Of a DNA stretch of 64,000 nucleotides, positions 53,986-63,314 are shown one piece after another; within the stretch, counting starts at the first letter, position 1, and the number at the start of each line of letters is the position of its first letter. A program made the position numbers and the translations under genes. The notes under the pieces are model-generated. The model ran no database searches, was not told the DNA's origin, and was given only the letters and a program-made list of their open reading frames with translations. This DNA comes from Saccharina japonica (Eukaryota > Sar > Phaeophyceae > Laminariales > Laminariaceae). The stretch covers positions 189,501 to 253,500 of the forward strand of contig MEHQ01000460.1 of the NCBI GenBank assembly GCA_008828725.1, read 5' to 3'.

Positions 53986-54072
53986 GGGACGTTGCGTCTC
54001 GAAAGGGATGCGTGGTCAATGGTCAAATGTCTAAGGCAAGCAACGAATGAGTACGCCCCCCCCCCCCCTCGC
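53985..54072 (+). mobile_element. C-tailed repeat, short type, 12-C tail
   Basis: GACGTTGCGTCTCGAAAGGG, ATGCGTGGTCAATGGTCAAA, AGGCAAGCAACGAATGAGTA, CG, then C12 (about 54057-54068). CTCGCGGGACGTTG occurs on both sides of it (from 53981 and 54069), a candidate target duplication. Confidence 0.75.
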
Positions 54073-54451
54073 GGGACGTTGTGTCTTCCCGTGGGCATTG
54101 GGCATCTTGTCGCACATAAAGAAAGGATGCGAGGTGCTCCCTCTCTCTCTCTCTCCCTCTCGCACTTTTGTTCTCTTCTGGTCTCTGCCCTGTCTGCTGT
54201 CAGAACGCCGCACACAGCGTTCAACCCTCTACCACCCTTGAAAACATCCCACCTATACCAGGAAAACCTTGACTTCGAAGGGGCAGCCGCATATACATCC
54301 AGCTCTGCGTGGCCTCCTCAGATTTATTTTGGGGAGCAGGTGGGCGTATGTCGAGGGGTCCGTAGAGTGTAACGTGGTGGTTTGTGGTCATGCAGCCTGG
54401 CGTGACCTACGAATAGACTGCCGTTCCGTTTCAGCCATGTACGGACGAATA

Positions 54452-54643
54452 TAACCCCTTAAGAACTGGTCCCACGAAATTGGGGACAAACTACTTGGAA
54501 TTAGTGTAGGATTTTTTTTTTCCAATTCTGAATGGGTTAAGTGATTATTAGCCCTTATAGGACTGGAGTCCCGTTTTGGGGACAAATTACTTAGAATTAG
54601 AGTGCTTTGTCCCCAAAACGGGACTGCAGTTCTAAAAGGGTTA
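54452..54643. mobile_element. Two TTAACCC foldbacks side by side
   Basis: Short type, minus (54452-54541: AACCCCTTAAGAACTGGTCC to TCTGAATGGGTTAA), then long-arm type (54550-54643: CCCTTATAGGACTGGAGTCC to GCAGTTCTAAAAGGGTTA). The same two types are adjacent at 29788-29972 in the other order. Confidence 0.8.
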
Positions 54644-54789
54644 GGTGCACGATATATATACCAGTATCCCACGACCTCTTTTTCAAATGGAGCTTGTATT
54701 TGTTATTTTACAGATCGAGCTTACAATCGTGATCGGAGTGGGGTATTGATTATCACCTATTACGGAAGGCCCTGGTGATTAGAACCTAC

Positions 54790-55030
54790 GGTACGCCCAA
54801 AAATCTATATACCAGTATGTATTTCCCTACCTTGCGTAACAATATTTGGTTATATTTTCAATATTTTTACTTGAAATATTAAATATTTAGTTATTTTTAC
54901 TGCGGTCCTCCGTAATATAATACTATTATTACGGAGGGCCATAGTAAATAGAATCAAATATTGTGGGTAAAAATAGATAAATATGTAGGTTTTAGTGTGT
55001 ACCGTAGGTCCTATTTACTATGGCATCATT
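54790..55030. mobile_element. CCATAGTAAAT-family elements, two overlapping copies
   Basis: Left: CCTACGGTACGCCCAAAAA through TTTGGTTATATTTTC to TGCGGTCCTCCGTAATA. Right: TATTACGGAGGGCCATAGTA to TACCGTAGGTCCTATTTACT. TIR is the CCATAGTAAATAG / CTATTTACTATGG pair. Confidence 0.7.
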
Positions 55031-55780
55031 AGCCCACCCCGTAATAATACTATTTATACTATTAATACTAGACCAGAAGGGTGGCTTTGGAAACATATCG
55101 TCGGTGCCTTTCCACAGGTGCATCATCGCTCGGTCCTTTTTTATTTCTCTCGGTTGTGGAGAAATCCCCCTTTAGGCTCTTAGAGTGGGACTGCAGTCCC
55201 ACATAAGGGAAAAAAAACACTTGAAAATATTATATGAACTTGAAGTTAGATTTAGGATTTATAAAAATTTGAAAAACAAGAGCTGTGAGATCGACGATGT
55301 CGTTGAGACTCATATTTTGCGAGCAATGTGTGATAAATCGATCGCGTACTACTGTAGAGGTTCTATCTCACCTCATATATATATATATACAAAAAAAAAC
55401 TGCGCGCATCCTCGGGGACACATCAAGTGATTTTTTTTACGGAGTTGGATCATGTTTTCAGTTCAGCACTCGCCCGCTTTCTTACCACTGCTGAACAACG
55501 GCGCTGTGCGCAAGGCACGCGGACAGAGCAATTTGATACTTGACTAAAATACGATAGCAGGATTACGTTTCACTTACTCAATCTCTTCAGCACCACTCGT
55601 GCAGACAGTAGGTAAGTGGGGTACCCGGTTTAAGAGCACCCAGTGACAAAAGCCGAATGCAAGCGCTCTACACTACCGCATACTGTAATCAAGTGATTGG
55701 ATGACACACCCCATTGGACGAATGAATGTCTTATCCATTTTTTTGTTATTCCCGTAATAGCAGTACTACACAGAAACTTA

Positions 55781-55866
55781 ACCCATTCAGAACTGAAAAA
55801 ATGAATTCCACACTAATTCCAAGTAGTTTGTCCCCAAAAACGGGGGACCAGTTCTTAAGGGGTTAA
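55781..55866 (+). mobile_element. TTAACCC foldback, short type, full length
   Basis: TTAACCCATTCAGAACTG, CACACTAATTCCAAGTAGTT, TGTCCCCAAAAACGGGGGAC, CAGTTCTTAAGGGGTTAA; both TTAA ends intact. Confidence 0.82.
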
Positions 55867-55911
55867 ATAAAGCTACAGCAGTAATTATAATTCCCGAGGG
55901 TTTTGTCCTCC

Positions 55912-56247
55912 TTTTTTTTCGTTCTAACGAGAAAAAACCATCCCTTTTCATATCTTCGCCCTCCCTTTCTCCTTCCTATTACAGTCGTAACTCAGACCCG
56001 GGGTCACCAAGTAGGCGTTTCTCCCCCCCTCCCCGCTACGAGTTCGTGCCTTGAATTTTTGTCGCGAGAAGACTCCAGTCCTTTTAAGGCACGCTGCTAT
56101 TAATAGGCGCGCTCTCAGCAGTTGATTCCGTTTTTTTTTGTTATTTGCAAATAAACTCGAAAGTCTGACCCACGTGAGATTCGAACTCAAGAATCAACTC
56201 TAGCAGCGTTCGAGGGCACCACTATTAACAGCCCACCGGGGCGATAT
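55912..56247 (-). mobile_element. SINE with tRNA-like head interrupted in box A
   Basis: Read on the minus strand: TATCGCCCCGGTGGGCTG, then a TTAATA insert not present in the other heads, then GTGGTGCCC, box B AGTTCGAATCTCACGTGGG, body, and an A-rich tail (T run 55912-55919). It also carries the CTATTAATAG found in the body of the other copies. Confidence 0.75.
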
Positions 56248-56394
56248 GGGACTGCACGTAAAACATGTACCAGGTATGTACGTATTATATGTACGCAGCT
56301 TGCAATATGAGTTTCGACGACATGTTCGACCTCTCCATCTCGCAGCTGATCAATGTATTTTACTATGCTCGACCTCTCTATTCCTGGTAGTACC

Positions 56395-56600
56395 TATTAT
56401 TACGGAGGACCATAGTAAATACCACTCTGTCCCGAAATATAAGCACCATTTTCATATCAATATTCAATGAATATGGTTCTTATATTTCGGGACAGAGTGG
56501 TAGTAAATAGGACCTACGGTATATACCCAAAAACCTATGACTATATTATATCATACCTATTTTTACTATTAATAACAATATTTGGTCCGATTGTACGATG
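56395..56600. mobile_element. CCATAGTAAAT-family element hosting a nested foldback
   Basis: TATTACGGAGGACCATAGTA at left; AGGACCTACGGTATATACCC, AATATTTGGTCCGATTG and GATCCTCCGTAA to the right. Interrupted by the 79-bp element at 56422-56500, and TTTTACTA is followed by TTAATA at 56569-56574. Confidence 0.75.
56422..56500. mobile_element. 79-bp foldback, CCACTCTGTCCCG ends, 9-bp target duplication
   Basis: CCACTCTGTCCCGAAATATA and its inverted copy TATATTTCGGGACAGAGTGG enclose a short loop. Flanked on both sides by TAGTAAATA (56413-56421, 56501-56509). A second copy is at 61664-61745. Confidence 0.85.
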
Positions 56601-56810
56601 ATCCTCCGTAAAAACGTACGAGTAGTGCTACGTGAAGGGGTTCAGTGCTGGAAACTGGAAACGTATACCCAAAAACCTAGAAATATACCTGGTATATACC
56701 TATTTTTACTACAGCAGTAACAAGATTTGGTCCCTATGTTACGATGGTCCTCCGTAAAAACATACGAGTAGTGCTACGTGAAGGGGTTCAGTACTGGAAA
56801 TGTACGAATT
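56600..56810. repeat. Tandem copy of part of the CCATAGTAAAT element and flank
   Basis: TACGAGTAGTGCTACGTGAA and GGGGTTCAGT(G/A)CTGG occur at about 56617-56653 and 56764-56800; between them TTTTACTA carries CAGCAGTA (56712-56719) before ACAAGATTTGG. Confidence 0.7.
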
Positions 56811-57253
56811 CCCGCTTTCAACTCGCCAAAGAGTTTGTCCACGACTCTTGCGCGCGGTTATACATCAGTTGTGTGAATAGATGAGTTACAGCAGTACGCT
56901 CAGATTTCAAGTGGTGTGCCCCCGATTGATTCACGCGGTCAGTTTTATACGGTGTACTGGCTGTACACGTACGAAGTACGTATATTATGCTATGCTAAAG
57001 GGGGGGAAGACTTGAAACATAATCCCGCTCATATGCATATACCTATAGTCTCGAATATAGTTCGTCCACGAATCTTGCGACGTGTACAGCCGTGGTCAGT
57101 AAAGCGGTGGAGTACGGACCGTATCGGAAACATAATCCCACTCGCATTTCAATGATGCGCCCACGTACAATTTGTCACAGATAGACACACACTCCCTGAA
57201 TTCTGCAGCTTCAGATTATGTTCTCCTCGTATACAAGATGTACATCCTACATG

Positions 57254-57443
57254 AGGAACATATAAGGGTCGTTCTTATCAAGCACCTTTTTTTTCCAAAA
57301 TTTCCAAAAAAAAAAAATTCGCGCAATTTTTAGGATTTCCATACTTTCCAAATGCATCCATCTTTTCCTGCTTTTCCTGTTTTTTTTTGGAAAAACAATA
57401 TCGGAAATTTTGGGGGAAAGTTGCTCTATAAGAACTATCCTAA
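57254..57443. mobile_element. AGGGTCGTTCTTATCAAGCA foldback, in units 1 and 3 only
   Basis: AGGGTCGTTCTTATCAAGCA and the inverted GTTGCTCTATAAGAACTATC, with AT-rich near-palindromic interior (TTTTCCAAAATTTCC / GGAAATTTTGGGGG). Second copy 59679-59862. Unit 2 has an empty site near 58485. Confidence 0.75.
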
Positions 57444-57549
57444 ATCCCGTAAGTAATACGCGCGATCGAAGTTGCGACGAAATCCTCGATGTCATAACAG
57501 CTGTTTTTTTATTATTATATGTGAATATAGATACGTACGTACTATCGTC

Positions 57550-57812
57550 CGTGCCGATGCCTTTGCTCTCATGAGGCGGCCATATCCAAGTTTTAGGCTT
57601 ATGTATCAGCACATGCACCACGTACGATGCTTGCGGTAGGTACAAGAAGCCGACAGCTCATGCCCTTTTTGCGCGTGAGGGCGTGCGCCCTCGGCTTCTT
57701 GTGTCTACCGCAATCATTCCTGTAGTTGGTGCCTGTGGCGATACGAAAGACTAGGACTTGGACATGGCCGCCTCATGATAGCAGAGCATGGACACTGACG
57801 ATAGAATAGGGT
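57550..57812. repeat. Large hairpin, array unit 1
   Basis: ATGCTTGCGGTAGGTACAAG, GCCCTTTTTGCGCGTGAGGG and CTTGTGTCTACCGCAATCAT are the central arms; outer arms CATGAGGCGGCCATATCC / GACATGGCCGCCTCATGA. Total inverted length about 250 bp. Confidence 0.85.
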
Positions 57813-58584
57813 TACTATACGAAGCAAGGGACCACCACCACCAGCAGTAGAACAAACGTAGAGCTTAGTTGTCACTAGAGATGGGCACCGGATATAAAAA
57901 AAAACGGGTAAACCGGTTTCTGGAAACCCAGGTAGAGTCAAGTGGTCGCTATTAATAGAGAGGGGCACCGGGAAAGAAAAAAAAACACGGTTGAACCGGT
58001 TTTTGGAAACCCAGCAGGCGTTTGCAATTAGTCGGTTTTCAAAATGAAATATAAACGGTTTTTATTTTCATTTTTGTCCATTTTAAACACGCTAATTTTC
58101 GTCCTTCGCCACAACAATGCGGATGGCGTAAGTAGAGCACGCTCAACTCTTGGCATTACGTCTGACCCCCATACTTCGCCACAATGCTGCTACGTAGCAT
58201 TTTCGGCATATCGCAACGCTGCGACCGGCGGCCGTCCAGGCCCAGGCCGCCGGCGAAGCCCCTTGTATAATCTCAAATAGTTCGTCCACGAATCTTGCGA
58301 CGTGTACAGCGGTGGTGAGTAAAGCGGTGGAGTACGGACCGTACCGGAAACATAATCCAACTCGGATTTCAATGATGCGCCCACGTACAATTTGTCACAG
58401 ATAGACACACACTCCTTGAATTCTGCAGCTTCAGATTATATTATCCTCTTATACATGATAGACATCCTGCATGAGGAACATATATATCTCCCGTAAGTAC
58501 GCGCGATCGAAGTTAGTTGCAACGAAATCCTCAATCAGATCACAGGTGTTTTTATATGTTAATAAAGATAGATACGTACGTACT

Positions 58585-59005
58585 ATTGTCAGTGCCGATG
58601 CCTTTGCTCTCATGAGGCGGCTATACCCAAGTTCTTGGCTTCCAATCCCTTAAGTACGCGCGATCGAAGTTGCGACGAAGTCCTCGATCCCATCACACCT
58701 GTTTTTTTTTGGGGGGGGTGGTTATGTATGAATATAGATACATACGTACCGTTATCATTGTCGCTGCCTTTGCTCTCACGAGGCGGCCATACCCAAGTTC
58801 TTGGCTTCCGTATCAGCACGTGCACCACGTACGGAAATGCTTGCGGTAGGTACAACAAGCCGAGGGCTCATGCCCTTTTAGCGCGTGAGGGCGTGCGCCC
58901 TCGGCTTCTTGCGTCTACCGCAAGCATTCCTGTAGTTGGTGCCTGTGGCGATACGAAAGACTAGGACTTGGAAATGGCCGCCTCATGATAGCAGGGCATG
59001 GGCAC
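58585..59005. repeat. Large hairpin, array unit 2, left arm duplicated
   Basis: Outer left arm appears twice (CATGAGGCGGCTATACCCA at 58611 and CACGAGGCGGCCATACCC at 58777) with a copy of the CGCGCGATCGAAGTTGCGAC segment between; right arm ends TGGCCGCCTCATGATAGC. Confidence 0.8.
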
Positions 59006-59961
59006 TGACGATAGAAGAGGATTACTATACGAAGCAAGGGACCACCGCCACCAGTAGTAGAGCATACGTAGAGCTGAGTCGTCACTTAAGATGGGCACCG
59101 GAAAACGAAAAAAACCCGGTTAAACCGGGTTTTGAAAACCCAGGTAGAGCTAGTTTGTCACTAGAGATGGGCTCCGGAAAACAAAAAAACGGTTAAACCG
59201 GTTTTTGGAAACCCAGCAGGCGTTTGCAATTTGTCGGTTTTCAAAATGAAATATAAACGGTTTTCATTTTCATGTTTTGTCTATTTTAAACACGCTAAGT
59301 TTCATCCTTCGCCACAACAATGCTGATGACGTGAGTAGAGCACGCTCAACTCTTGGCATTACGTCTGACCCCCATCCTTCGCCACAATGCTGCTACGTAG
59401 CATTTTCGGCATATCGCAACGCTGCGATCGGCGGCCGTCCAGGCCGCCGGCGAAGCCCCTTGTATAATTTCAAATAGTTCGTCCACGAATCTTGCGATGT
59501 GTATAGCGGTGGTGAGTAAAGCGGTGGAGTACGGACCGTACCGGAAACATAATCCCACTCGAATTTCAATGATGCGCCCACGTACTATTTGTCACAGATA
59601 GACACACACTCCCTGAATTCTGCAGCTTCAGATTATGTTCTCCTCGTATACAGGATGTACATCCTACATGAGGAACATATAAGGGTCGTTCTTATCAAGC
59701 AACTTTTTTCCAAATTTTGAAAAAATATTTTTTTTCGCGCAATTTTTAGGATTTCTATACTTTCCAAATAAATCCTGCTTTCCCTGCTTTTCCTGTTTTT
59801 TTGGAAAAACAATATTGGAACTTTTGGGAAAAAGTTGCTCGATAAGAACTACCCTAAATCCCGTAAGTAATACGCGCGATCGAAGTTGCGACGAAATCCT
59901 CGATGTCATAACAGCTGTTTTTTTATTATTATATGTGAATATACGTACGTACTATCGTCCG

Positions 59962-60212
59962 TGCCGATGCCTTTGCTCTCATGAGGCGGCCATACCCAAG
60001 TTCTTGGCTTCCGTATCAGCACACGCACCACGTACGGAAATGCTTGCGGTAGGTACAACAAACCGAGGGCTCATGCCCTTTTAGCGCGTGAGGGCGTGCG
60101 CCCTCGGCTTCTTGTGTCTACCGCAAGCATTCCTGTAGTTGGTGCATGTGGCGATACGAAAGACTAGGACTTGGACATTGCCGCCTCACGAGAGCAAAGG
60201 CATCGACACTGA
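59962..60212. repeat. Large hairpin, array unit 3
   Basis: CATGAGGCGGCCATACCCAA to TGCCGCCTCACGAGAGCA with the same central CGAGGGCTCATGCCCTTTTA / GGGCGTGCGCCCTCGG. Confidence 0.85.
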
Positions 60213-60424
60213 CGATAGAATAGGGTTACTATACGAAGCAAGGGACCACCACCACCAGTAGTAGAACAAACGTAGAGCTTAGTTGTCACTAGAGATGGGG
60301 ACCGGATAACAAAAAAAAACCGGTTAAACCGGTTTTTTGGAAACCCAGGTACCGGGGAAAAAAAAAACACGGTTGAACCGGTTTTTGGAAACCCAGCAGG
60401 TGTTTGCAATCTAGTCGGTTTTCA

Positions 60425-60895
60425 AAATAAAAGAACGGTTTTTATTATTTTCCATTTTTTTTGTTTTAGGCCGGCCACCCACGACAACACTAAAAAAAGC
60501 CTCTGCAGCATGAGCAACGTGCACACAAACATGATAGCGTGAAATTTGGGCGAACAAGGTAACAAAGATAACCAGATACGCCACTTGGGAGCAAGTACAC
60601 AACAAGGTACCTGGTACAAATCAAGGAAAAATCGAAAAATCACCCGTGGTTTCCAATGTTGTGGAGGCGCTAATACCTACCAAGCAAAAACCGGTAAAAA
60701 CCGTTTTTTTATTTCATAAAAACGCCTCTTATGCGGTTTTCGGTAGTTCGAATATGCCATCCGGTGCCCACTTCTGGTCGTCACATCCTCTAGAGGACCC
60801 TCCAGAGGGAGATTTATCTCTCTAGACGGTATAATAGCTCGTGATTCCCCTTTGCTTGGTGTATCCCTATTATATTGTTAAGTGATCATTCGCAG
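60425..60895. other. Stretch without a supported gene
   Basis: Transition out of the array; contains AACCGGTAAAAACCG and GCGGTTTTCGGTAGTTCG, relatives of the CCGGTTAAACCGG palindromes, and GAGGACCCTCCAGAGGGAGA. Confidence 0.45.
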
Positions 60896-60896
60896 A

Positions 60897-61105
60897 TATC
60901 ACGAGGCGGCCATATCTGAATGCTCTGCCGTGATACCACCAGATGCACCATCTACGGAAACGCTTACGGTCGACACAATAGGCCGAGGGCTCACGCCCTT
61001 CATGAGCCCTCGGCGTCTTGTGCCTACCGCAAGCTTTTCCGTTGGTGGTGCGTCTGGCGATAAGACGGCCGAGGACTAGGGTATGTCCGCCTGATGAGAT
61101 CTGGG
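60897..61105. repeat. Diverged fourth hairpin of the same family
   Basis: CACGAGGCGGCCATATCTGA, CGGAAACGCTTACGGTCGAC, CGAGGGCTCACGCCCTTCAT and GTGCCTACCGCAAGCTTTTC, ending TATGTCCGCCTGATGAG. Outside the array, so the hairpin can exist independently. Confidence 0.75.
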
Positions 61106-61494
61106 AATGGACACTAACAATATAACAGATGTCGACATACTTCAGTGTTCTCGAAATCAGTTTCGGGTGTGATTCAATCGAAAAACAGGCCTCATTTTCA
61201 AGCGAAACGTCGATATACAGTTGAGAAATCTGTTCCTGATTTTTTTCTCCGAAAATGGTATTATATCACCGTAGACCGTTCGAACAAAGAAAGACGGTGC
61301 TAGATATACTTCTCACCAAAAGACCGCAAGTGTTCTGAGAAGAGCGAGCCCAATTCGGTTCGACTCCGGGGGTGTAAAACACGTGAAAGCGCGTACAAAA
61401 CAGAGTTTCGAGGGGTTTTTTTCGATTTTCAAAAATCTTCCGTCAGAGATGGCCTTAACTCGACGAAAAAAGCATTCCCATCGCCTGTACAGTG

Positions 61495-61745
61495 CCGGCC
61501 CGCTCATAAGAAACCGGAAATCGGACTCAGGCTGACTTTCTTATTTGAGAAAGGGGTGTGTCCCACACTAACTTCAGTATAATAGCTGTCGACTCTCTTA
61601 TTTCCCCCGTACTGTTTAGGCTGAGTTTCTTGTAGGGCGCTTTCTTATGGGGCCGGTAGTGTACCACTCTGTACCGAAATATAAGCACGTTTTTTACATT
61701 AATACTCGATGAAAACGGTGCTTAATTTTCGGGACAGAGTGGTAG
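61495..61745. mobile_element. CCGGCCC-family foldback abutting a CCACTCTGT foldback
   Basis: 61495-61656: CCGGCCCGCTCATAAGAAAC to TTTCTTATGGGGCCGG, TA after. 61664-61745: CCACTCTGTACCGAAATATA to TTTTCGGGACAGAGTGG, only GTGTA-length sequence between them. Confidence 0.78.
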
Positions 61746-62200
61746 GTCTGTAACTTTTTTTCTTTTCTTTTTTTCTCAAAAACAAGCGCTGTTGCAGGGG
61801 CGTTAAAAAAAAAGAGAAAACGACACCACGCACGTAGGAAGGTCAGAATGAAAAACAAACCGGATCGCTGTGATCACAGGACGAAATGAACGAAAACCAT
61901 TTTTTTCCCGTTTTTTGTTCCCTTTTTTCAACTTGGTTTTAGAGACCCCCCTATTTTTTTTTCGCTGGTGGGGGGGGGGGTAATTAAAAAAAAACTTAGA
62001 CTTATTGTTTTCTGGGATCACAACGGTCCGGTTTCTTCCCTCCAATATAGGGGGGGGTTGTGGGGTATCTGGGATTCAGATCCGCGCATACACTCGGCTG
62101 TTGGGTAGTTGAAAGGCCCCCATCTTTAATTAATATGTTGGGTCAGGAAGTGCTCGCAGAAAACGCGTCTTATCCAATGTGAAACCGTTTTTATCGAACA
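61746..62200. other. Stretch without a supported gene
   Basis: T-, A- and G-runs. GGTCAGAATGAAAAACAAAC (from 61842) is weakly similar to 6258-6280, so a minor dispersed repeat is possible. Confidence 0.4.
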
Positions 62201-62204
62201 ACTG

Positions 62205-62690
62205 GTATTACAGGGGACTAAAATAAATAGGACCCCATATTGTTAGTAAAAATAGATAAATGTATACCAGGTAGGTTTTTCTGTGCATCGTAGGTCCCTA
62301 TTTACTCGTATGGTCCTCCGGAATATTGGTATGGTCTACTGACTGCTTCACCATGCTCCATCCACACATCGAGAGAGAATTGATAGACCATACAGATCAT
62401 ACAGATCAGATCATACAGATCATCGCATAGATCATTCCCAATTGATGATCTAGATTTTTCAGGGCAGATAGATGATCCCTGGCATGTATGACCTACTATA
62501 CACTACGGCTGTACGTAGCTCATGCTTTAGTTTTGGGTGGAAGCCGTATATTCTGCAATGGTCTAGGAAATGCCTCCTGGGTTGGATCTGTACTGCTGTG
62601 TACAGATCCTGCACCGCATCTCAACAGGGCAGGCAGGTTAGGATCTAGATGATCTACTGTAGATGATCTGTAGATGATCTATGTCTCCAA
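62205..62690. mobile_element. CCATAGTAAAT element followed by GATC-rich composite repeat
   Basis: 62210-62330: CAGGGGACTAAAATAAATAG, TATTGTTAGTAAAAATAG, then TGTATACCAGGTAGGTTTTT (others read TATGTAGGTTTT) and CATCGTAGGTCCCTATTTAC. 62335-62690: GATCATACAGATCAGATC arrays around CCTCCTGGGTTGGATCTGTA and GATCCTGCACCGCATCTCAA. Confidence 0.65.
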
Positions 62691-62891
62691 AACTTTTGTG
62701 CGATGCGAACCCTTCTCAGTATATAGACGTACGATCTCTTACACCAGACCCCTGCTCCTTACCGCTGCCTCCTCCATGCCCCACTTTACCGCCAGGTTTT
62801 TAACCATTTCTATCGGGCCTCTCCGTTGCCATCGCTACTTCTGCTGCTGCTAGAGGATCCAGGCCATTGAAGCAACCAGCGCCGTGCGATC

Positions 62892-62999
62892 ATGTCGGAG
62901 AGGAAAGCGGTGATCAAGAATGCTGACATGTCGGAGGACATGCAGCAGGACGCCGTAGATTGCGCATCCCAGGCTTTAGAAAAGTACAATATTGAGAAG
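62892..62999 (+). CDS. DYNLL: LC8-type dynein light chain, first exon (gene continues beyond the window)
   Basis: The 36-codon exon starts at ATG 62892 and ends at AAG followed by the donor GTAAGC at 63000. The peptide ([16 protein letters not shown], then [20 protein letters not shown]) is almost identical to the first 36 residues of animal and algal LC8. LC8 is an 89-residue homodimer that binds short linear motifs in the dynein intermediate chain and many other partners; in flagellates it serves axonemal and intraflagellar-transport dynein. The remaining exons, which should begin with the DIAAYIKKEF block, are not found between 63001 and 64000, so the first intron exceeds 1 kb. Identity is near certain; cytoplasmic versus axonemal use cannot be told. 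Confidence 0.96.
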
Positions 63000-63195
63000 G
63001 TAAGCGAGGATGCATTGATAGGATTAGGATTCCCAAGGGTGCACGACCCTGTTCGGTACGTCATGTAAAATGGTACCATATAAGGTTAGCGTTCCCCTCC
63101 GGAAGTAGGGTTGCACTTCAAACCCCCGGGGGTGTTTCGCGAGCTGGGGAAGGGAGAACACAGAAGGCGTTCGTGCGTTGCTCGTACCAGCTATT

Positions 63196-63312
63196 ACGGG
63201 GTGGGCTAATGTAGTAAATAGGACCTACGGTAGACACAAAAACCTATATATTTGAATAATTTTACTAACAATATATGGTCCTATTTGCTACGGTCCCCCG
63301 TAATACTATTAA
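63196..63312. mobile_element. CCATAGTAAAT-family element in the first LC8 intron
   Basis: TATTACGGGGTGGGCTAATG, TAGTAAATAGGACCTACGGT, ACAATATATGGTCCTATTTG and CGGTCCCCCGTAATACTATT. Confidence 0.7.
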
Positions 63313-63314
63313 TA

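Larger units (their letters stand above)
57058..60425. repeat. Tandem array of about 1.2-kb units (three units, last truncated)
   Basis: The landmark TTCGTCCACGAATCTTGCGA recurs at 57061, 58281 and 59478 (periods about 1220 and 1197). Each unit carries GTGGAGTACGGACCGTA, ACACACACTCCCTGAATTCT, a roughly 250-bp hairpin, palindromic CCGGTTAAACCGG and ATGAAATATAAACGGTTTT. Unit 3 breaks off near 60425. No gene is evident. Confidence 0.85.

Noticed and set aside
53629..54372. 247-codon protein gene
   Set aside because: The frame runs through a C-tailed repeat and shows no conserved domain; at most its 53760-53990 part could be an unidentified exon.
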